Shown: one piece after another, positions 1-8,387 of the stretch
Layout of the letters: each line of letters opens with the position of its first letter
Position numbering within the stretch: position 1 is the stretch's first letter
Assembly: GCF_903645315.1 (NCBI RefSeq)
Contig: NZ_CAHJXL010000001.1
Coordinates: 2,406,001 to 2,470,000 of the forward strand
From: Victivallis sp. Marseille-Q1083
Lineage (GTDB): Bacteria; Verrucomicrobiota; Lentisphaeria; Victivallales; Victivallaceae
Direction of reading: 5' to 3'
Length of the DNA stretch: 64,000 nt
Translations under genes and position numbers: made by a program
The notes under the pieces: model-generated
Database searches by the model: none
The model's input: only the letters and a program-made list of their open reading frames with translations
Told to the model about the DNA's origin: nothing

Positions 1-1260
1 GACATCCTCGCCTTCCGCGTTGCGGTAGCCGCCGGAAAAGAAGAATTTGAACTCGAAGATGCCGTAAGGCGTCTTCAGATATTTGTTGGCGATCGCCCGG
101 GAAATGGTCGTCTCATGCAAATCAAGTCGGTCGGCGACCTGCTGCATGGTCAACGGCCGCAGGCAGTCGATGCCGCGGGTGAAGAAATCGTGCTGTTCGA
201 CCGCCAGCGTTTCGGCGATCCGCCGCAACGTGCTCTGGCGGTGCTCCAGATTTTTCAGCAGGTTCTGGGCCGACAGCAGCTTTTCTTTCAGATACGCCCG
301 GGTTTCCGGCGGCGTTTCCGGATTCTCCAGCATCTCCAGATAGGTTTTGGAAAATCGCAGTTTCGGCAGGTAGTAATCGTGCCCGTGCACCACCGGCTTG
401 CCGTGTTCCAGGGCGATTTCCAGCTCCGGCACGACGAACACCGGATAATCGGGCGCCAGCGCCTGGCCCGGATGCGGGTCCAGCTCCTTGAGAATTTCCA
501 GCAATGCCTTCAATTCATCCAGCGAAATGTTCATCGCTTTGGCGGTTTGCGGCAGTTTGTTGCGGGCGATGTCGTCCAGATGGTGTTCGATCAGCGTGTC
601 CAGCCGCGGATTGTCGATATGGCGCCGGCGCAACTGCAGTTGCAGGCATTCGGCCAGCGTGCGGGCGCCGATGCCGGGCGGATCAAAACTCTGCAGGAGT
701 TCGATCGCCCGGTCGACGGTGGCGAGATCGCAGCCGGCGGCCATCGCAATGTCGGCCGGATGAGTGACCAGATAACCGTTGTCGTCGACGCTGCCGATCG
801 CCAGCTCCGCCGCCCGCAGCAGCGGACCGGAGGCGTCGCTCAGATGGAGCTGCTCCAGCAATTGATCCTGCAGCGACGGCTGCTCGACGAGCGAATTGAG
901 CCAGTAATCGTGCTGCTGCTGTTCTTGCTCCCGGTCGTGATTGACGCTGTCGTAGGTCGGCAGTTCATCCTTCCACTCTTCCGCCAGCTGGGTGCCGGAG
1001 AAATCATCATCTCCTTCGCCGGCCTGCCGGTCGGCGTGACGGATGTCCGCCTCGGTGGCCACCGACAGAGGATCGCCGGAGAGTTCTTCGATCGGATTTT
1101 TTTCCGCTTCGACCAGCGGATTCTGTTCCAGTTCGTTTGCCACCAGTTCCTGCAGTTCCAGCATCGGGGCGATCAGAAATTCCAGCGACTGCATCTGTTG
1201 CGGGGACAGCGTCTGTTCCTGACGCAAAGACTGTTGTTGGGTCAACTGATTGCCGGCCAT
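1..1260 (-). CDS. rpoN: RNA polymerase sigma-54 factor, C-terminus cut by window edge
   Basis: Sigma-54 directs RNA polymerase to -24/-12 promoters that are opened by AAA+ enhancer-binding proteins. About 420 codons are visible. A glutamine-rich N-terminal activator-interacting region (QLTQQQSLRQEQTLSPQQ) is followed by an acidic linker (about residues 50-110), the core-binding domain with the IGARTLAECLQLQLRRR stretch, and a helix-turn-helix around VADRLDLHETTISRAIANK. The C-terminal RpoN box lies off the window. The ATG at 1258-1260 was chosen because AGGA lies 7 bases upstream and the Q-rich start is typical of the family. The regulator has a plausible target in this window: the -24/-12 promoter before dnaK. 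The long plus-strand open frame over the same bases is an antisense shadow. Confidence 0.95.
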   Translation of the reverse strand, partial: MAGNQLTQQQSLRQEQTLSPQQMQSLEFLIAPMLELQELVANELEQNPLVEAEKNPIEELSGDPLSVATEADIRHADRQAGEGDDDFSGTQLAEEWKDELPTYDSVNHDREQEQQQHDYWLNSLVEQPSLQDQLLEQLHLSDASGPLLRAAELAIGSVDDNGYLVTHPADIAMAAGCDLATVDRAIELLQSFDPPGIGARTLAECLQLQLRRRHIDNPRLDTLIEHHLDDIARNKLPQTAKAMNISLDELKALLEILKELDPHPGQALAPDYPVFVVPELEIALEHGKPVVHGHDYYLPKLRFSKTYLEMLENPETPPETRAYLKEKLLSAQNLLKNLEHRQSTLRRIAETLAVEQHDFFTRGIDCLRPLTMQQVADRLDLHETTISRAIANKYLKTPYGIFEFKFFFSGGYRNAEGEDV

Positions 1261-1422
1261 AAAAAATCCTGTTATTCTGCCGCGTTGCGCGGAATCCATG
1301 GTTTATTCTCAAAAACGGGTTGCAATTTACCCTTTTAGAATTTAAATTTGAATGAGTTTTTTTCCAGTCATAAAGCTGGATTTTGAGAAAAATAATATCG
1401 AAAGCCAATTTCACCGAAGACT

Positions 1423-2328
1423 ATGAGCGAATCCTCGAATACGGCGGCGATCACCGCATTGGGCAGCGGCAGCCGCGGCAACGCTTTTGTCGTTCAGTAC
1501 GGCAAAACCGCGATCATGATCGACGGCGGCTTCTCCGCCAGGGAGCTGCTGCGCCGTCTGGAACTTCTCGGCATCGACCCGGCCATCATCCGGGCGATGC
1601 TGCTGACCCACGATCACGATGACCATGTGCGCGGCTGCCGGGTGTTTTGCGACAAACTGAACATCCCGCTGTGCGTGTCCGGCCGGACGGCGGAATACCT
1701 GCGGCCGCGCCGCAAACTGCCGGAAAAGGTGCTGGAATTCGCTCCCGGAGAGACATTCAAGCTCGACGCCTTTCAGGTGCTGCCGTTTCAGGTGCGGCAC
1801 GATGCCATCGATCCGGTCGGTTTCCGGCTGCATTGCGGCGGTTTTCACATCGGCATCGCCACCGACATCGGCCTTTTGACGCTCCTGGCGCAACAGCGGC
1901 TCCACGATTGCGATGCGTTGGTGCTGGAAAGCAACTATGACCAGCAGATGCTGCTCAATTCCCAGCGCAGCATCAGCTTGAAACGCCGGATCATGGGGCG
2001 CAACGGCCATATGAACAATGTCGACGCGGTGGCGGCGCTGGAACAATTGCTGACCCATCGGACCAAGGTGCTGTTTCTCACCCACGTCAGCAGCGAATGC
2101 AACCGTTATTCGCTGGTACGCGAGCTGGGCGCCGCCAAACTCCGGGAATTGTGCCGGGAGGATATTCACTTTTCGGTGATCGAACAGGATACGCCGCAGC
2201 CGCCGGTGACGCTTGCCGCCGCCGTTCCGGAGAAAAAGCCCGGGAAAAGAACGCCGCCGGTGACCGTTGTTCGGGATCCCGTGCAACTGGATTTGTTCGA
2301 CCCTCCGGCCGTACGGGTGGCCAAGTGA
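1423..2328 (+). CDS. MBL-fold metallohydrolase, YycJ/WalJ-like
   Basis: This 301-residue protein begins with ITALGSGSRGNAFVV, the usual opening of YycJ-type metallo-beta-lactamase-fold hydrolases. The metal-binding THDHDDH motif is present (H63, H65, D67, H68), and further ligands are probable at GIATDIG and in the late TH of FLTHVSSECN. Relatives act as phosphodiesterases or nucleases; the substrate here is unknown. The last 50 or so residues (proline- and lysine-rich) extend beyond the fold. The stop overlaps the GTG start of the next gene by 4 bases, so the two are probably translationally coupled. Confidence 0.85.
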   Translation: MSESSNTAAITALGSGSRGNAFVVQYGKTAIMIDGGFSARELLRRLELLGIDPAIIRAMLLTHDHDDHVRGCRVFCDKLNIPLCVSGRTAEYLRPRRKLPEKVLEFAPGETFKLDAFQVLPFQVRHDAIDPVGFRLHCGGFHIGIATDIGLLTLLAQQRLHDCDALVLESNYDQQMLLNSQRSISLKRRIMGRNGHMNNVDAVAALEQLLTHRTKVLFLTHVSSECNRYSLVRELGAAKLRELCREDIHFSVIEQDTPQPPVTLAAAVPEKKPGKRTPPVTVVRDPVQLDLFDPPAVRVAK

Positions 2329-3347
2329 TCGACGAGCGTCTGCTGCAGGTGCCGCCGTTGAAAATGGATTGCCCGAATTGCCGGCAGCGGCTGGATTTGT
2401 CGGATTTGCCGCCGGAGGCCGTGGTGCGCTGTCCGAATTGCCGGCAGCGTTTGACGGTGCCGCGCCAATTTGCCGTCTACCAGCTTTTTGAATTGCTTCA
2501 GCAAAGTGACCGGGCCTCCGTTTATCAGGCTTATGATCCGGCTTTGGACCGGCCGCTGGCGATTAAGATTCTTCATCCCTACAAAGATCCGGCGCTGGTG
2601 GTGCTGCAGCGGGAGATCTTTTACTATGCCGGCCAGATTTCCGCCTGGTTGAATCAGCCGGCCGTCGCCCGGGTTTACAGCGTCGGCGAAGAAGCCGGCC
2701 TGCCGTTTCAGGTGATGGAGCTGTTGACCGCCCGGACGCTTGCCGAGCTCGGCCGGCAGGGAAGCCGTTATGATCTGGAATTGCTGCTGCGCAACCTGGT
2801 CAGTTTGGCCGACGCGCTGGGGGCGGCCGCCGTTTCCGGCGTCGGACACCATGAATTGTGGCCGGGAAATTTGTTGCTGGATGCGGATGGTCTGGTGCGT
2901 ATCCTCAATTTCCGGCCGCCGCCGGACCCGCTGGCCGAACCGGTCATTCCATCGGAAAGCTGTCCGTTCATCCGCTATTTGAGCCCGGAGCGCCTGACCA
3001 TCGGCGAAGAGAGTGTCGCTTCCGATGTTTACAGCCTGGGGGTGATTGCCTATGAATTGCTCAGCGGGGTTCATCCGTTCGAATTGTGCGATCTCGGTGA
3101 AATGATCGACAGCCAGTACCGGAATTCCTTTGTGTCGCTGGCCCGCCGCGAGCCGTCGCTGGATGCGGCGACGGCGGATTTGATCGACCGGATGATCAAT
3201 GGCGAGGTCGGCGGCCGGCCGGAATATCCGGAAATTCAGGTCACTTTTCAAACTGCCCTGGAGCGGGTGATCGAAGCGCGCAATGCGACTGGTTTGTTCG
3301 CCCGGTTGCGGAAATACCTGCCGAGCCTGGAAACGACCGGCTCGTAA
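2325..3347 (+). CDS. Zinc-ribbon protein kinase homologue, probably a pseudokinase
   Basis: This 340-residue protein starts with GTG inside the upstream stop (GTGA overlap); ATG at 2364 is the alternative. Residues 15-40 form a zinc ribbon with paired CPNC motifs (Cys16/19, Cys36/39). Residues 50-300 follow the Ser/Thr kinase fold: the ATP-anchoring lysine is kept (PLAIKIL, K81), and the late SDVYSLGVIAYELLSG helix is excellent. The catalytic loop HRDLKPEN reads HHELWPGN (residues 175-182) and the DFG motif reads NFR (195-197). Both catalytic aspartates are therefore missing. It may bind nucleotide or scaffold rather than phosphorylate. There is no transmembrane segment. The pairing with an MBL hydrolase is unexplained. 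Confidence 0.8.
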   Translation: MIDERLLQVPPLKMDCPNCRQRLDLSDLPPEAVVRCPNCRQRLTVPRQFAVYQLFELLQQSDRASVYQAYDPALDRPLAIKILHPYKDPALVVLQREIFYYAGQISAWLNQPAVARVYSVGEEAGLPFQVMELLTARTLAELGRQGSRYDLELLLRNLVSLADALGAAAVSGVGHHELWPGNLLLDADGLVRILNFRPPPDPLAEPVIPSESCPFIRYLSPERLTIGEESVASDVYSLGVIAYELLSGVHPFELCDLGEMIDSQYRNSFVSLARREPSLDAATADLIDRMINGEVGGRPEYPEIQVTFQTALERVIEARNATGLFARLRKYLPSLETTGS

Positions 3348-3430
3348 TACCTTTTCCGTTATTCTCTTTCAAAACAGAGTTTGAACCGCAGTTCGGCGCG
3401 GTCGAACGTCCGGCCTGCGGTCCGCCTGTA

Positions 3431-3453
3431 CCCGGCGGGCGGATTCCGCCGGG
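3431..3453. repeat. 8-bp inverted repeat after the pseudokinase gene
   Basis: CCCGGCGG and CCGCCGGG flank a 7-base loop. No T-run follows, so a terminator role for the plus-strand operon is only possible, perhaps Rho-assisted. Confidence 0.35.
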
Positions 3454-3491
3454 TGCTCCGTTCCTGCCGGGTATTGTTCCGGATCGGCAGA

Positions 3492-3518
3492 TAAAAAAAT
3501 CCCGGCAAATCTGCCGGG
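3492..3518 (-). terminator. Intrinsic terminator of the PEP-CTERM gene
   Basis: On the minus strand a perfect 7-bp stem (CCCGGCA/TGCCGGG, 4-base loop) is followed by seven T residues. It lies 35 bases after the stop of the gene ending at 3553. Confidence 0.8.
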
Positions 3519-3552
3519 ACTTTCGATTTTATCAGATGCGGAACAGAGGTGA

Positions 3553-4179
3553 TTACAATTGACGCTCTTTTTTCCTTTTCAGGCCGAACGCGCCGAGTCC
3601 GGCGCCGCCGAGCAACAGCGTGGCCACTACACCGGGAAGCGGCTCGCCAACCGATACTTTGAAGACGTAGTCGGCATTCGCCAAATCATTCGGGCCGAAG
3701 TAGTTGTCCATTGAGAAGCCAACCAGCCAGCTGCCGTCCGCCGCCACCTGCTGACCGACGTAAGTACCGTTGACGCCATTGATGCCCGGGGTCGAATATT
3801 TCTTGACGCCGTCGGCTTCCACCCAGAAACCGACGTTTTCGCCCTGGCCGATCTTGGCGATATCGCCGCTCACCGGATCTCTGAAGACAAAACTGCCGTC
3901 CTGCATCGCCAGCGCTTTATATTCACTGCCGATCTGGTTATTGCTGTCGATCGTGTACATGCCGAATGTAACCGCGGAAGTGGTGTTCGGCGCCTTGACC
4001 ATCGAAAAAGTAACCATCGCCTCACGATTGAAATGCAGGGTGTTCTGCAGCGGCGAAGTGGTGACGATCGCCGTGGCGGCGGTGTTTTTGCTGCTGGAAC
4101 TGACCGTGTCGTACTGGAACGCCGCGAAAGTCGGGAGCGCCAGCATCAACGCCAACAAAGCAGTTACGAATTTGCTCAT
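3553..4179 (-). CDS. Exported PEP-CTERM-like surface protein
   Basis: This 208-residue protein has an N-terminal signal peptide (residues 1-19, ending near TFAA). The body is Thr/Ser/Asn-rich and beta-rich. The C-terminal sorting signal consists of a short GEPLPG motif, a hydrophobic span (VVATLLLGGAGLGAFGL) and a basic tail (KRKKERQL). That three-part tail is the PEP-CTERM architecture recognised by exosortase-type transpeptidases in outer-membrane bacteria; here the motif is a PLPG variant. The body matches no enzyme family I recognise. GAGG lies about 9 bases before the ATG, with a -10/-35 pair at 4235-4262 and a terminator at 3492-3518, so it is a single-gene unit. Confidence 0.8.
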   Translation of the reverse strand: MSKFVTALLALMLALPTFAAFQYDTVSSSSKNTAATAIVTTSPLQNTLHFNREAMVTFSMVKAPNTTSAVTFGMYTIDSNNQIGSEYKALAMQDGSFVFRDPVSGDIAKIGQGENVGFWVEADGVKKYSTPGINGVNGTYVGQQVAADGSWLVGFSMDNYFGPNDLANADYVFKVSVGEPLPGVVATLLLGGAGLGAFGLKRKKERQL

Positions 4180-4234
4180 TTTGTTAACCTCAAAGTTTCC
4201 GTGTTTTATTGCTTGCCAGGTTGCTCTGTACCAT

Positions 4235-4262
4235 AAAATATCCTTGCTTTCCCGTAATGCAA
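4235..4262 (-). promoter_or_regulatory. Sigma-70-type promoter of the PEP-CTERM gene
   Basis: On the minus strand TTGCAT and TATTTT are separated by 16 bases. They lie about 55 bases upstream of the ATG at 4179. Confidence 0.5.
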
Positions 4263-4355
4263 GGAGAGAAAATATATTTTTATCTTTTTTTTGTTGAAAA
4301 ATAGAAGACGTTTCAAGTAAGCAGGTTGTTCCATTTTAAACCGGACCTTCTCCAG

Positions 4356-4381
4356 AGGTGTTCCGGCCGGCCGGAGCACCT
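4356..4381. repeat. 13-bp near-perfect palindrome
   Basis: The arms at 4356-4368 and 4369-4381 match at 12 of 13 positions with no spacer. This is the main feature of the 387-bp stretch 4180-4566, which otherwise holds only the PEP-CTERM promoter and the GH89 terminator. No T-run flanks it, so it may be an operator or a chance GC-rich palindrome. Confidence 0.4.
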
Positions 4382-4500
4382 TGGCGCGAAAGGGAAAATG
4401 ACGCCCGGGCTAGATAGCAAAAATGGTTTACTCCGAACAACTCGACGCGGGGAAAATGCCGGCAGACTTGCCTGGAGTCGACCGAATCCGGCCGGAGAAA

Positions 4501-4551
4501 AATGAAAAAAGTCTCTCGTCCGGTCCGGGTGGGATCTGACGAGAGACTTTT
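4501..4551 (-). terminator. Strong intrinsic terminator after the GH89 gene
   Basis: A perfect 14-bp stem (AAAAGTCTCTCGTC with its complement, arms 4507-4520 and 4538-4551) has a 17-base loop. On the minus strand it runs into a T-rich tail. It lies 15 bases after the GH89 stop. Confidence 0.85.
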
Positions 4552-4566
4552 ACGGCGGCCAAGAAA

Positions 4567-6777
4567 TCAACTGAAAATGGTTTGTCCGGTCAGGCCGTCG
4601 AGCAGGGCGCTGCCCGGTTCGAGTTTGCGGACCTTCTCCAGCGGCTGATAACGCCGGTAGAGCGGCAGGTACTTCCGCAGAGCCTGCCGGGAGCGGAGAA
4701 GCAGTTCGGATTCGACATCCGCTTCAAATGATGTAGGTTGTTCGCCGCGCGTCCAGGCCGCTTCGAATTGATACAATTTTTCATAGAAGGCGTTGGCTTT
4801 CAAGGCCGGCCGGTTGTTGTCGAGCACGAGGTCGGTTTCGTCGTATTTTTCATTGCGGGCCAGTTTGCCGCGCAGGAAGTCGATGAACATTTCCCAGCGC
4901 ACCAGGTAATAGTCCTTCAGCAGTCCGTGCCATTCGCGGCAGCAGTAGTCGAACAGCGGCTGCGGCTCGTCGACCGGCCCCCACAACGTCAGCTGCATCC
5001 GGACGTTGTATTCATAAAGTGCTTTTTCCGCCGGTTCTTCGGCGCAGGCGGCGGCTTCCTGCAGGAACTTGTCCATCCGGAACAACGGATGGGTGGCCAA
5101 CAGGGCGTCGCAGTCGCGCATCAGCGTCAGAAATTCTTCGCTGCGCGCCTCGAAATTGGCCTGATCGTTGGCCTTGAACGCTTCGGCCGCATCGTGCCAG
5201 ATGAATTTGCCGAGCGCCACCAGCGCCTGGCGGCCGAGCGTCAGGACGTCGAAACGGTAGCCGGCGTTGCCGCCAAGCTCGTCGGCGGCTTGCAGCAGCA
5301 ATTCCCACGGCGGGAAGAACTGGCCGGGCTGGTCGGTGTCCAGGTTGAAACCGATCCAGGCGTTGGCCGCCTTGACATCAAGCCGGGGCCGGGCGGAAAA
5401 TACGCCATCGGTCCGCCGATTGCAGTAAACGGTTTGCAGCATGATCTGCCAGGCTTGCCATGCCGGCTCCGGCAGCGCGCCGTAACGGCGTTTGACGTAA
5501 GCCTGCAGCCACGGCAGCAATTCGATTTTCTCCTGCCGCAAAGTGGTTTCGAACATCAGCTCGAAGATGACCGGATTGTTTTCGATGCTCTCCGGAAAGG
5601 CGCCGCCGCCGACCAGATTGCCGTATTTCTGCCGCAGCCGGTGGAAGGTTTCCGGAATATAGGCGAGGTTGCCGCCGATTTCCGTCTGGCCGCCGAAACT
5701 GTGAATGATGCCCCAGGCGACCGGCGCGCCGAACATGCCGCCGGTTGCCTCCAGCCGTTCCTTGCCCATATCGAGAAGCAGCAGCCGTTCGGCCGGCACC
5801 GCCTGGATGATCGGTCCCCGTTCGCTCCAGGCCTGCATGACCCAGACCGCCTCCGGATCGGCCCGGCGCATCTGTTCGTAGACGAATTTGCCGCAATGGC
5901 TCAGGTAGGTTTCGCTCTCGTCCGGGGCGGCCTGCTCGTGGAACAGGTCCAGGCTGTAATAGTGATCGGTTCCGAATGCTTCGATCAGTTCCGCGATAAA
6001 AATGCCGGTCAGTTCCGCATAGGCCGGATCGGTCGGTTCCAGCAGATTGACGCCGGGGAAATTGCACCAGCCCATGCCGGGATGGACCGTGGCCTCGGGA
6101 TGCAGCTCTTCCCAGCGCGGCGGAATCTGGCCGGAAAAGAGCGGCAGAATCGGTTTCATGCCCCAGGCGCGTTCCGCCTCGATGATGCGTCGGCCGAGCT
6201 CACGGTGGGTTTCAATCCAATGCAGCGGCAGCGGTCCGCAATGCGAGTGCATATTGTTCATCCACTGCCACGGCAGAAACGCCGGGCCGGACAGAAAGGC
6301 GCGCACTTCGGCATCGGTCAGGCCGGCGCGCAGGAAGGTGCGGTACCAGACCGCTTCGATGCCGGTGACGGCCAGCGGCATGTTCAGGCCGTTGAGCGCC
6401 ATGAAGTCGATCTCGTCCTCCCAGCGTTCCCAATTCCAGAAGGCGGCGGTGTAGCCGAAGGTGCAGTAATTCAAATAAGGGCGCACCGCCAGCGGCAGCG
6501 TCATCGAGAATTCCCGTTCCAGCGCCGGCGGCGTGTCCGGCAAATCCAACTGGCAGCCGCACCAGGAGATATGGGCATTGCAGAAATATTTCAGAAACCA
6601 GTTGAATCCGACGGCCAGCGCGATCGGCGTATTGCCAGTGATCTGCAGCCGTCCCGGCTGCGGGGTGGACAGTTTGAAGCATTCGGTCTGTCCGTCCGGC
6701 TGGAGCCGGGGATCGATCAAGGTTGACCAGCGGGGGGCATATTTGTTGACCAGGCGGATAAAGGGTGTCGTATTCAT
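4567..6777 (-). CDS. Alpha-N-acetylglucosaminidase, GH89 family
   Basis: This 736-residue protein belongs to GH89 (NAGLU-like), which removes terminal alpha-linked GlcNAc from host glycans such as mucins and heparan fragments. The order is that of the family: a small N-terminal domain (about 1-100), a TIM barrel, and an all-helical C-terminal domain. The two catalytic glutamates can be placed by alignment from memory with human NAGLU: SLDLFHEQAAP (nucleophile/acid region) and GGGAFPESIENNPV. No signal peptide is visible, so the enzyme may be cytoplasmic and act on imported oligosaccharides. The ATG at 6777 is preferred over an in-frame start at 6825 because AAGGAA lies just upstream. It is divergent from murA and has its own promoter and a palindromic operator candidate. 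Confidence 0.9.
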   Translation of the reverse strand: MNTTPFIRLVNKYAPRWSTLIDPRLQPDGQTECFKLSTPQPGRLQITGNTPIALAVGFNWFLKYFCNAHISWCGCQLDLPDTPPALEREFSMTLPLAVRPYLNYCTFGYTAAFWNWERWEDEIDFMALNGLNMPLAVTGIEAVWYRTFLRAGLTDAEVRAFLSGPAFLPWQWMNNMHSHCGPLPLHWIETHRELGRRIIEAERAWGMKPILPLFSGQIPPRWEELHPEATVHPGMGWCNFPGVNLLEPTDPAYAELTGIFIAELIEAFGTDHYYSLDLFHEQAAPDESETYLSHCGKFVYEQMRRADPEAVWVMQAWSERGPIIQAVPAERLLLLDMGKERLEATGGMFGAPVAWGIIHSFGGQTEIGGNLAYIPETFHRLRQKYGNLVGGGAFPESIENNPVIFELMFETTLRQEKIELLPWLQAYVKRRYGALPEPAWQAWQIMLQTVYCNRRTDGVFSARPRLDVKAANAWIGFNLDTDQPGQFFPPWELLLQAADELGGNAGYRFDVLTLGRQALVALGKFIWHDAAEAFKANDQANFEARSEEFLTLMRDCDALLATHPLFRMDKFLQEAAACAEEPAEKALYEYNVRMQLTLWGPVDEPQPLFDYCCREWHGLLKDYYLVRWEMFIDFLRGKLARNEKYDETDLVLDNNRPALKANAFYEKLYQFEAAWTRGEQPTSFEADVESELLLRSRQALRKYLPLYRRYQPLEKVRKLEPGSALLDGLTGQTIFS

Positions 6778-6911
6778 CGTTTTCCTTAAAAGCTTGAAAT
6801 TGCTGGAATGTCTGAGCGTTTCCAATCGTAAATTCTTATTTTGCCAACATGCGGCGCCGGACTGCCGACCCGGCTCGCGCGCCGCCGACCGGAATCATTC
6901 GGCAGACCTCT

Positions 6912-6940
6912 ACTATAGAGCATTTTCCGCCGCCATTCAA
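6912..6940 (-). promoter_or_regulatory. Promoter of the GH89 gene
   Basis: On the minus strand TTGAAT (6935-6940) and TATAGT (6912-6917) are separated by exactly 17 bases. The palindrome at 6922-6952 covers the -35 element and the spacer. Confidence 0.6.
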
Positions 6941-6952
6941 ACGGCGGAAAAT
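6922..6952. promoter_or_regulatory. Perfect 11-bp inverted repeat, candidate operator
   Basis: ATTTTCCGCCG (6922-6932) and CGGCGGAAAAT (6942-6952) flank 9 bases. The repeat overlaps the GH89 promoter and stops 10 bases before the murA -35 box. A repressor bound here would block GH89 transcription directly. Confidence 0.5.
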
Positions 6953-6961
6953 GAAAAGCGC

Positions 6962-6989
6962 TTGCATTTGCCGGAAGCACCGCTATAAT
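6962..6989 (+). promoter_or_regulatory. Promoter of murA
   Basis: TTGCAT (6962-6967) and a consensus TATAAT (6984-6989) are separated by 16 bases. They lie 35 bases before the murA ATG. Confidence 0.7.
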
Positions 6990-7023
6990 AGCCTCAAAAA
7001 AAATTTACCGGAAGCGGGGCACG

Positions 7024-8310
7024 ATGCAGAGTTTGAAAATTGAAGGCGGCGCGCCGATCGGCGGCGAGGTGGTCATCAGCGGCAATAAGAATGCCGCGCT
7101 GCCGATGATTGCGGCGGCGTTATTGACCGAAGAGGAAGTTGTTTTGCACAATATGCCGGATATTCTGGATGTCCGGGCGATGCTGTCGGTCGCCGAATTG
7201 CTCGGCGCCGATGTTTCATTTGAGCGCAACACGGCGCGGATCCGGTCCGGCCGGCTGCGCGGCAATGAAGTGCCGCGTTCATGGTGTTCAAAGATGCGGA
7301 CTTCCATCCTGTTTGCCGCTCCGCTGACGGTTCGGACCGGCGGGGCGACGCTCTATCCGCCGGGCGGGGACATCATCGGCCGGCGCCGGCTGGACGGCCA
7401 TTTTTACGGGGTGGAATCGCTGGGGGGGACGATCGAATGCGACGACGCCTATTGCTTTCAGGCGGCGAAGCGCCTGCGGGGCCGGGAGCTTTTCCTGGAT
7501 GAAGCGAGCGTTACGGCGACGGAGCAGATTCTGATGGCGGCGGTGCTGGCGGACGGTGTGACCGTGCTGCGCAATGCCGCCAGCGAACCGCATGTCACCG
7601 ATCTGGCTGAACTGCTCAACACGATGGGCGCGAAAATTTCCGGTCTCGGCAGCAATACGTTGACCATTGAGGGGGTGGAATCGCTGCACGGGGTGGAGTA
7701 CACGGTCGGCGGCGACCATATCGAGGCCGGCAGTTTTCTGGCGATGGGAGCGGCCTGCGGCGGCGAACTGACGATCCGGGGTACGACGCCGCGGCATTAC
7801 TGGATGATGCGGCGGGTGTTCGAACGGTTGGGGATTCAGCTCAAATTGCTGCCGGACGCCATCTTCCTGCCGGGCGGGCAGGAACCGGGGATCAAGCAGG
7901 ATTTCGGCGGCCATATTCCGGTGATTGCCGACGGGCCGTGGCCGCAGTTCCCGTCGGATATGATGAGCTGCGCGATCGTTGCGGCGACGCAAAGCCGGGG
8001 AACGGTGATGTTCTTCGAGAAAATGTTCGAGAGCCGGATTTATTTCGTTGACCGCTTGATCAGCATGGGGGCCAACGCGATCGTCTGCGACCCGCATCGG
8101 GCGGTGATTACCGGGCCGGTCAATTTGCGCGGGACGGTGCTTTCCAGCCCGGATATCCGGGCCGGCATGGCATTGCTGATTGCGGCGATGTGCGCCTCGG
8201 GCCAGAGCGTCATCAATTCCAGTGAAATCATTTTCCGCGGTTATGAGAATATCGTTGAAAAAATTCAACGGGTCGGCGGGAAGGTGACCTCGGCGCCCGG
8301 CGGCTATTGA
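7024..8310 (+). CDS. murA: UDP-N-acetylglucosamine 1-carboxyvinyltransferase
   Basis: MurA transfers enolpyruvate from PEP to UDP-GlcNAc, the first committed step of peptidoglycan synthesis, in the cytoplasm. The 428-residue length is normal. The N-terminal GNKNAALPM motif (UDP-GlcNAc and PEP binding) is intact. The active-site loop that normally reads PGGCxIGxRP reads PPGGDIIGRRRLD, so the fosfomycin-reactive cysteine (Cys115 in E. coli) is aspartate (D116). The same natural change occurs in mycobacterial and chlamydial MurA. The gene is monocistronic, with a consensus -10, and is divergent from the GH89 gene. A 7-bp inverted repeat (8296-8317) spans its stop but lacks a T-run. Confidence 0.95.
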   Translation: MQSLKIEGGAPIGGEVVISGNKNAALPMIAAALLTEEEVVLHNMPDILDVRAMLSVAELLGADVSFERNTARIRSGRLRGNEVPRSWCSKMRTSILFAAPLTVRTGGATLYPPGGDIIGRRRLDGHFYGVESLGGTIECDDAYCFQAAKRLRGRELFLDEASVTATEQILMAAVLADGVTVLRNAASEPHVTDLAELLNTMGAKISGLGSNTLTIEGVESLHGVEYTVGGDHIEAGSFLAMGAACGGELTIRGTTPRHYWMMRRVFERLGIQLKLLPDAIFLPGGQEPGIKQDFGGHIPVIADGPWPQFPSDMMSCAIVAATQSRGTVMFFEKMFESRIYFVDRLISMGANAIVCDPHRAVITGPVNLRGTVLSSPDIRAGMALLIAAMCASGQSVINSSEIIFRGYENIVEKIQRVGGKVTSAPGGY

Positions 8311-8387
8311 CGCCGGGAAAGGTGGGAGACGCATAAGCCGTTTTTCTTTCGGGCGTTACGGTCGGCATTGGCCTGAGTTTTTTTCAT

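Noticed and set aside
6952-6967. LacI/CcpA-like site TGAAAAGCGCTTGCA
   Set aside because: The half-sites are not symmetric and the length is one base too long for the consensus; the AAGCGCTT core alone is not enough.
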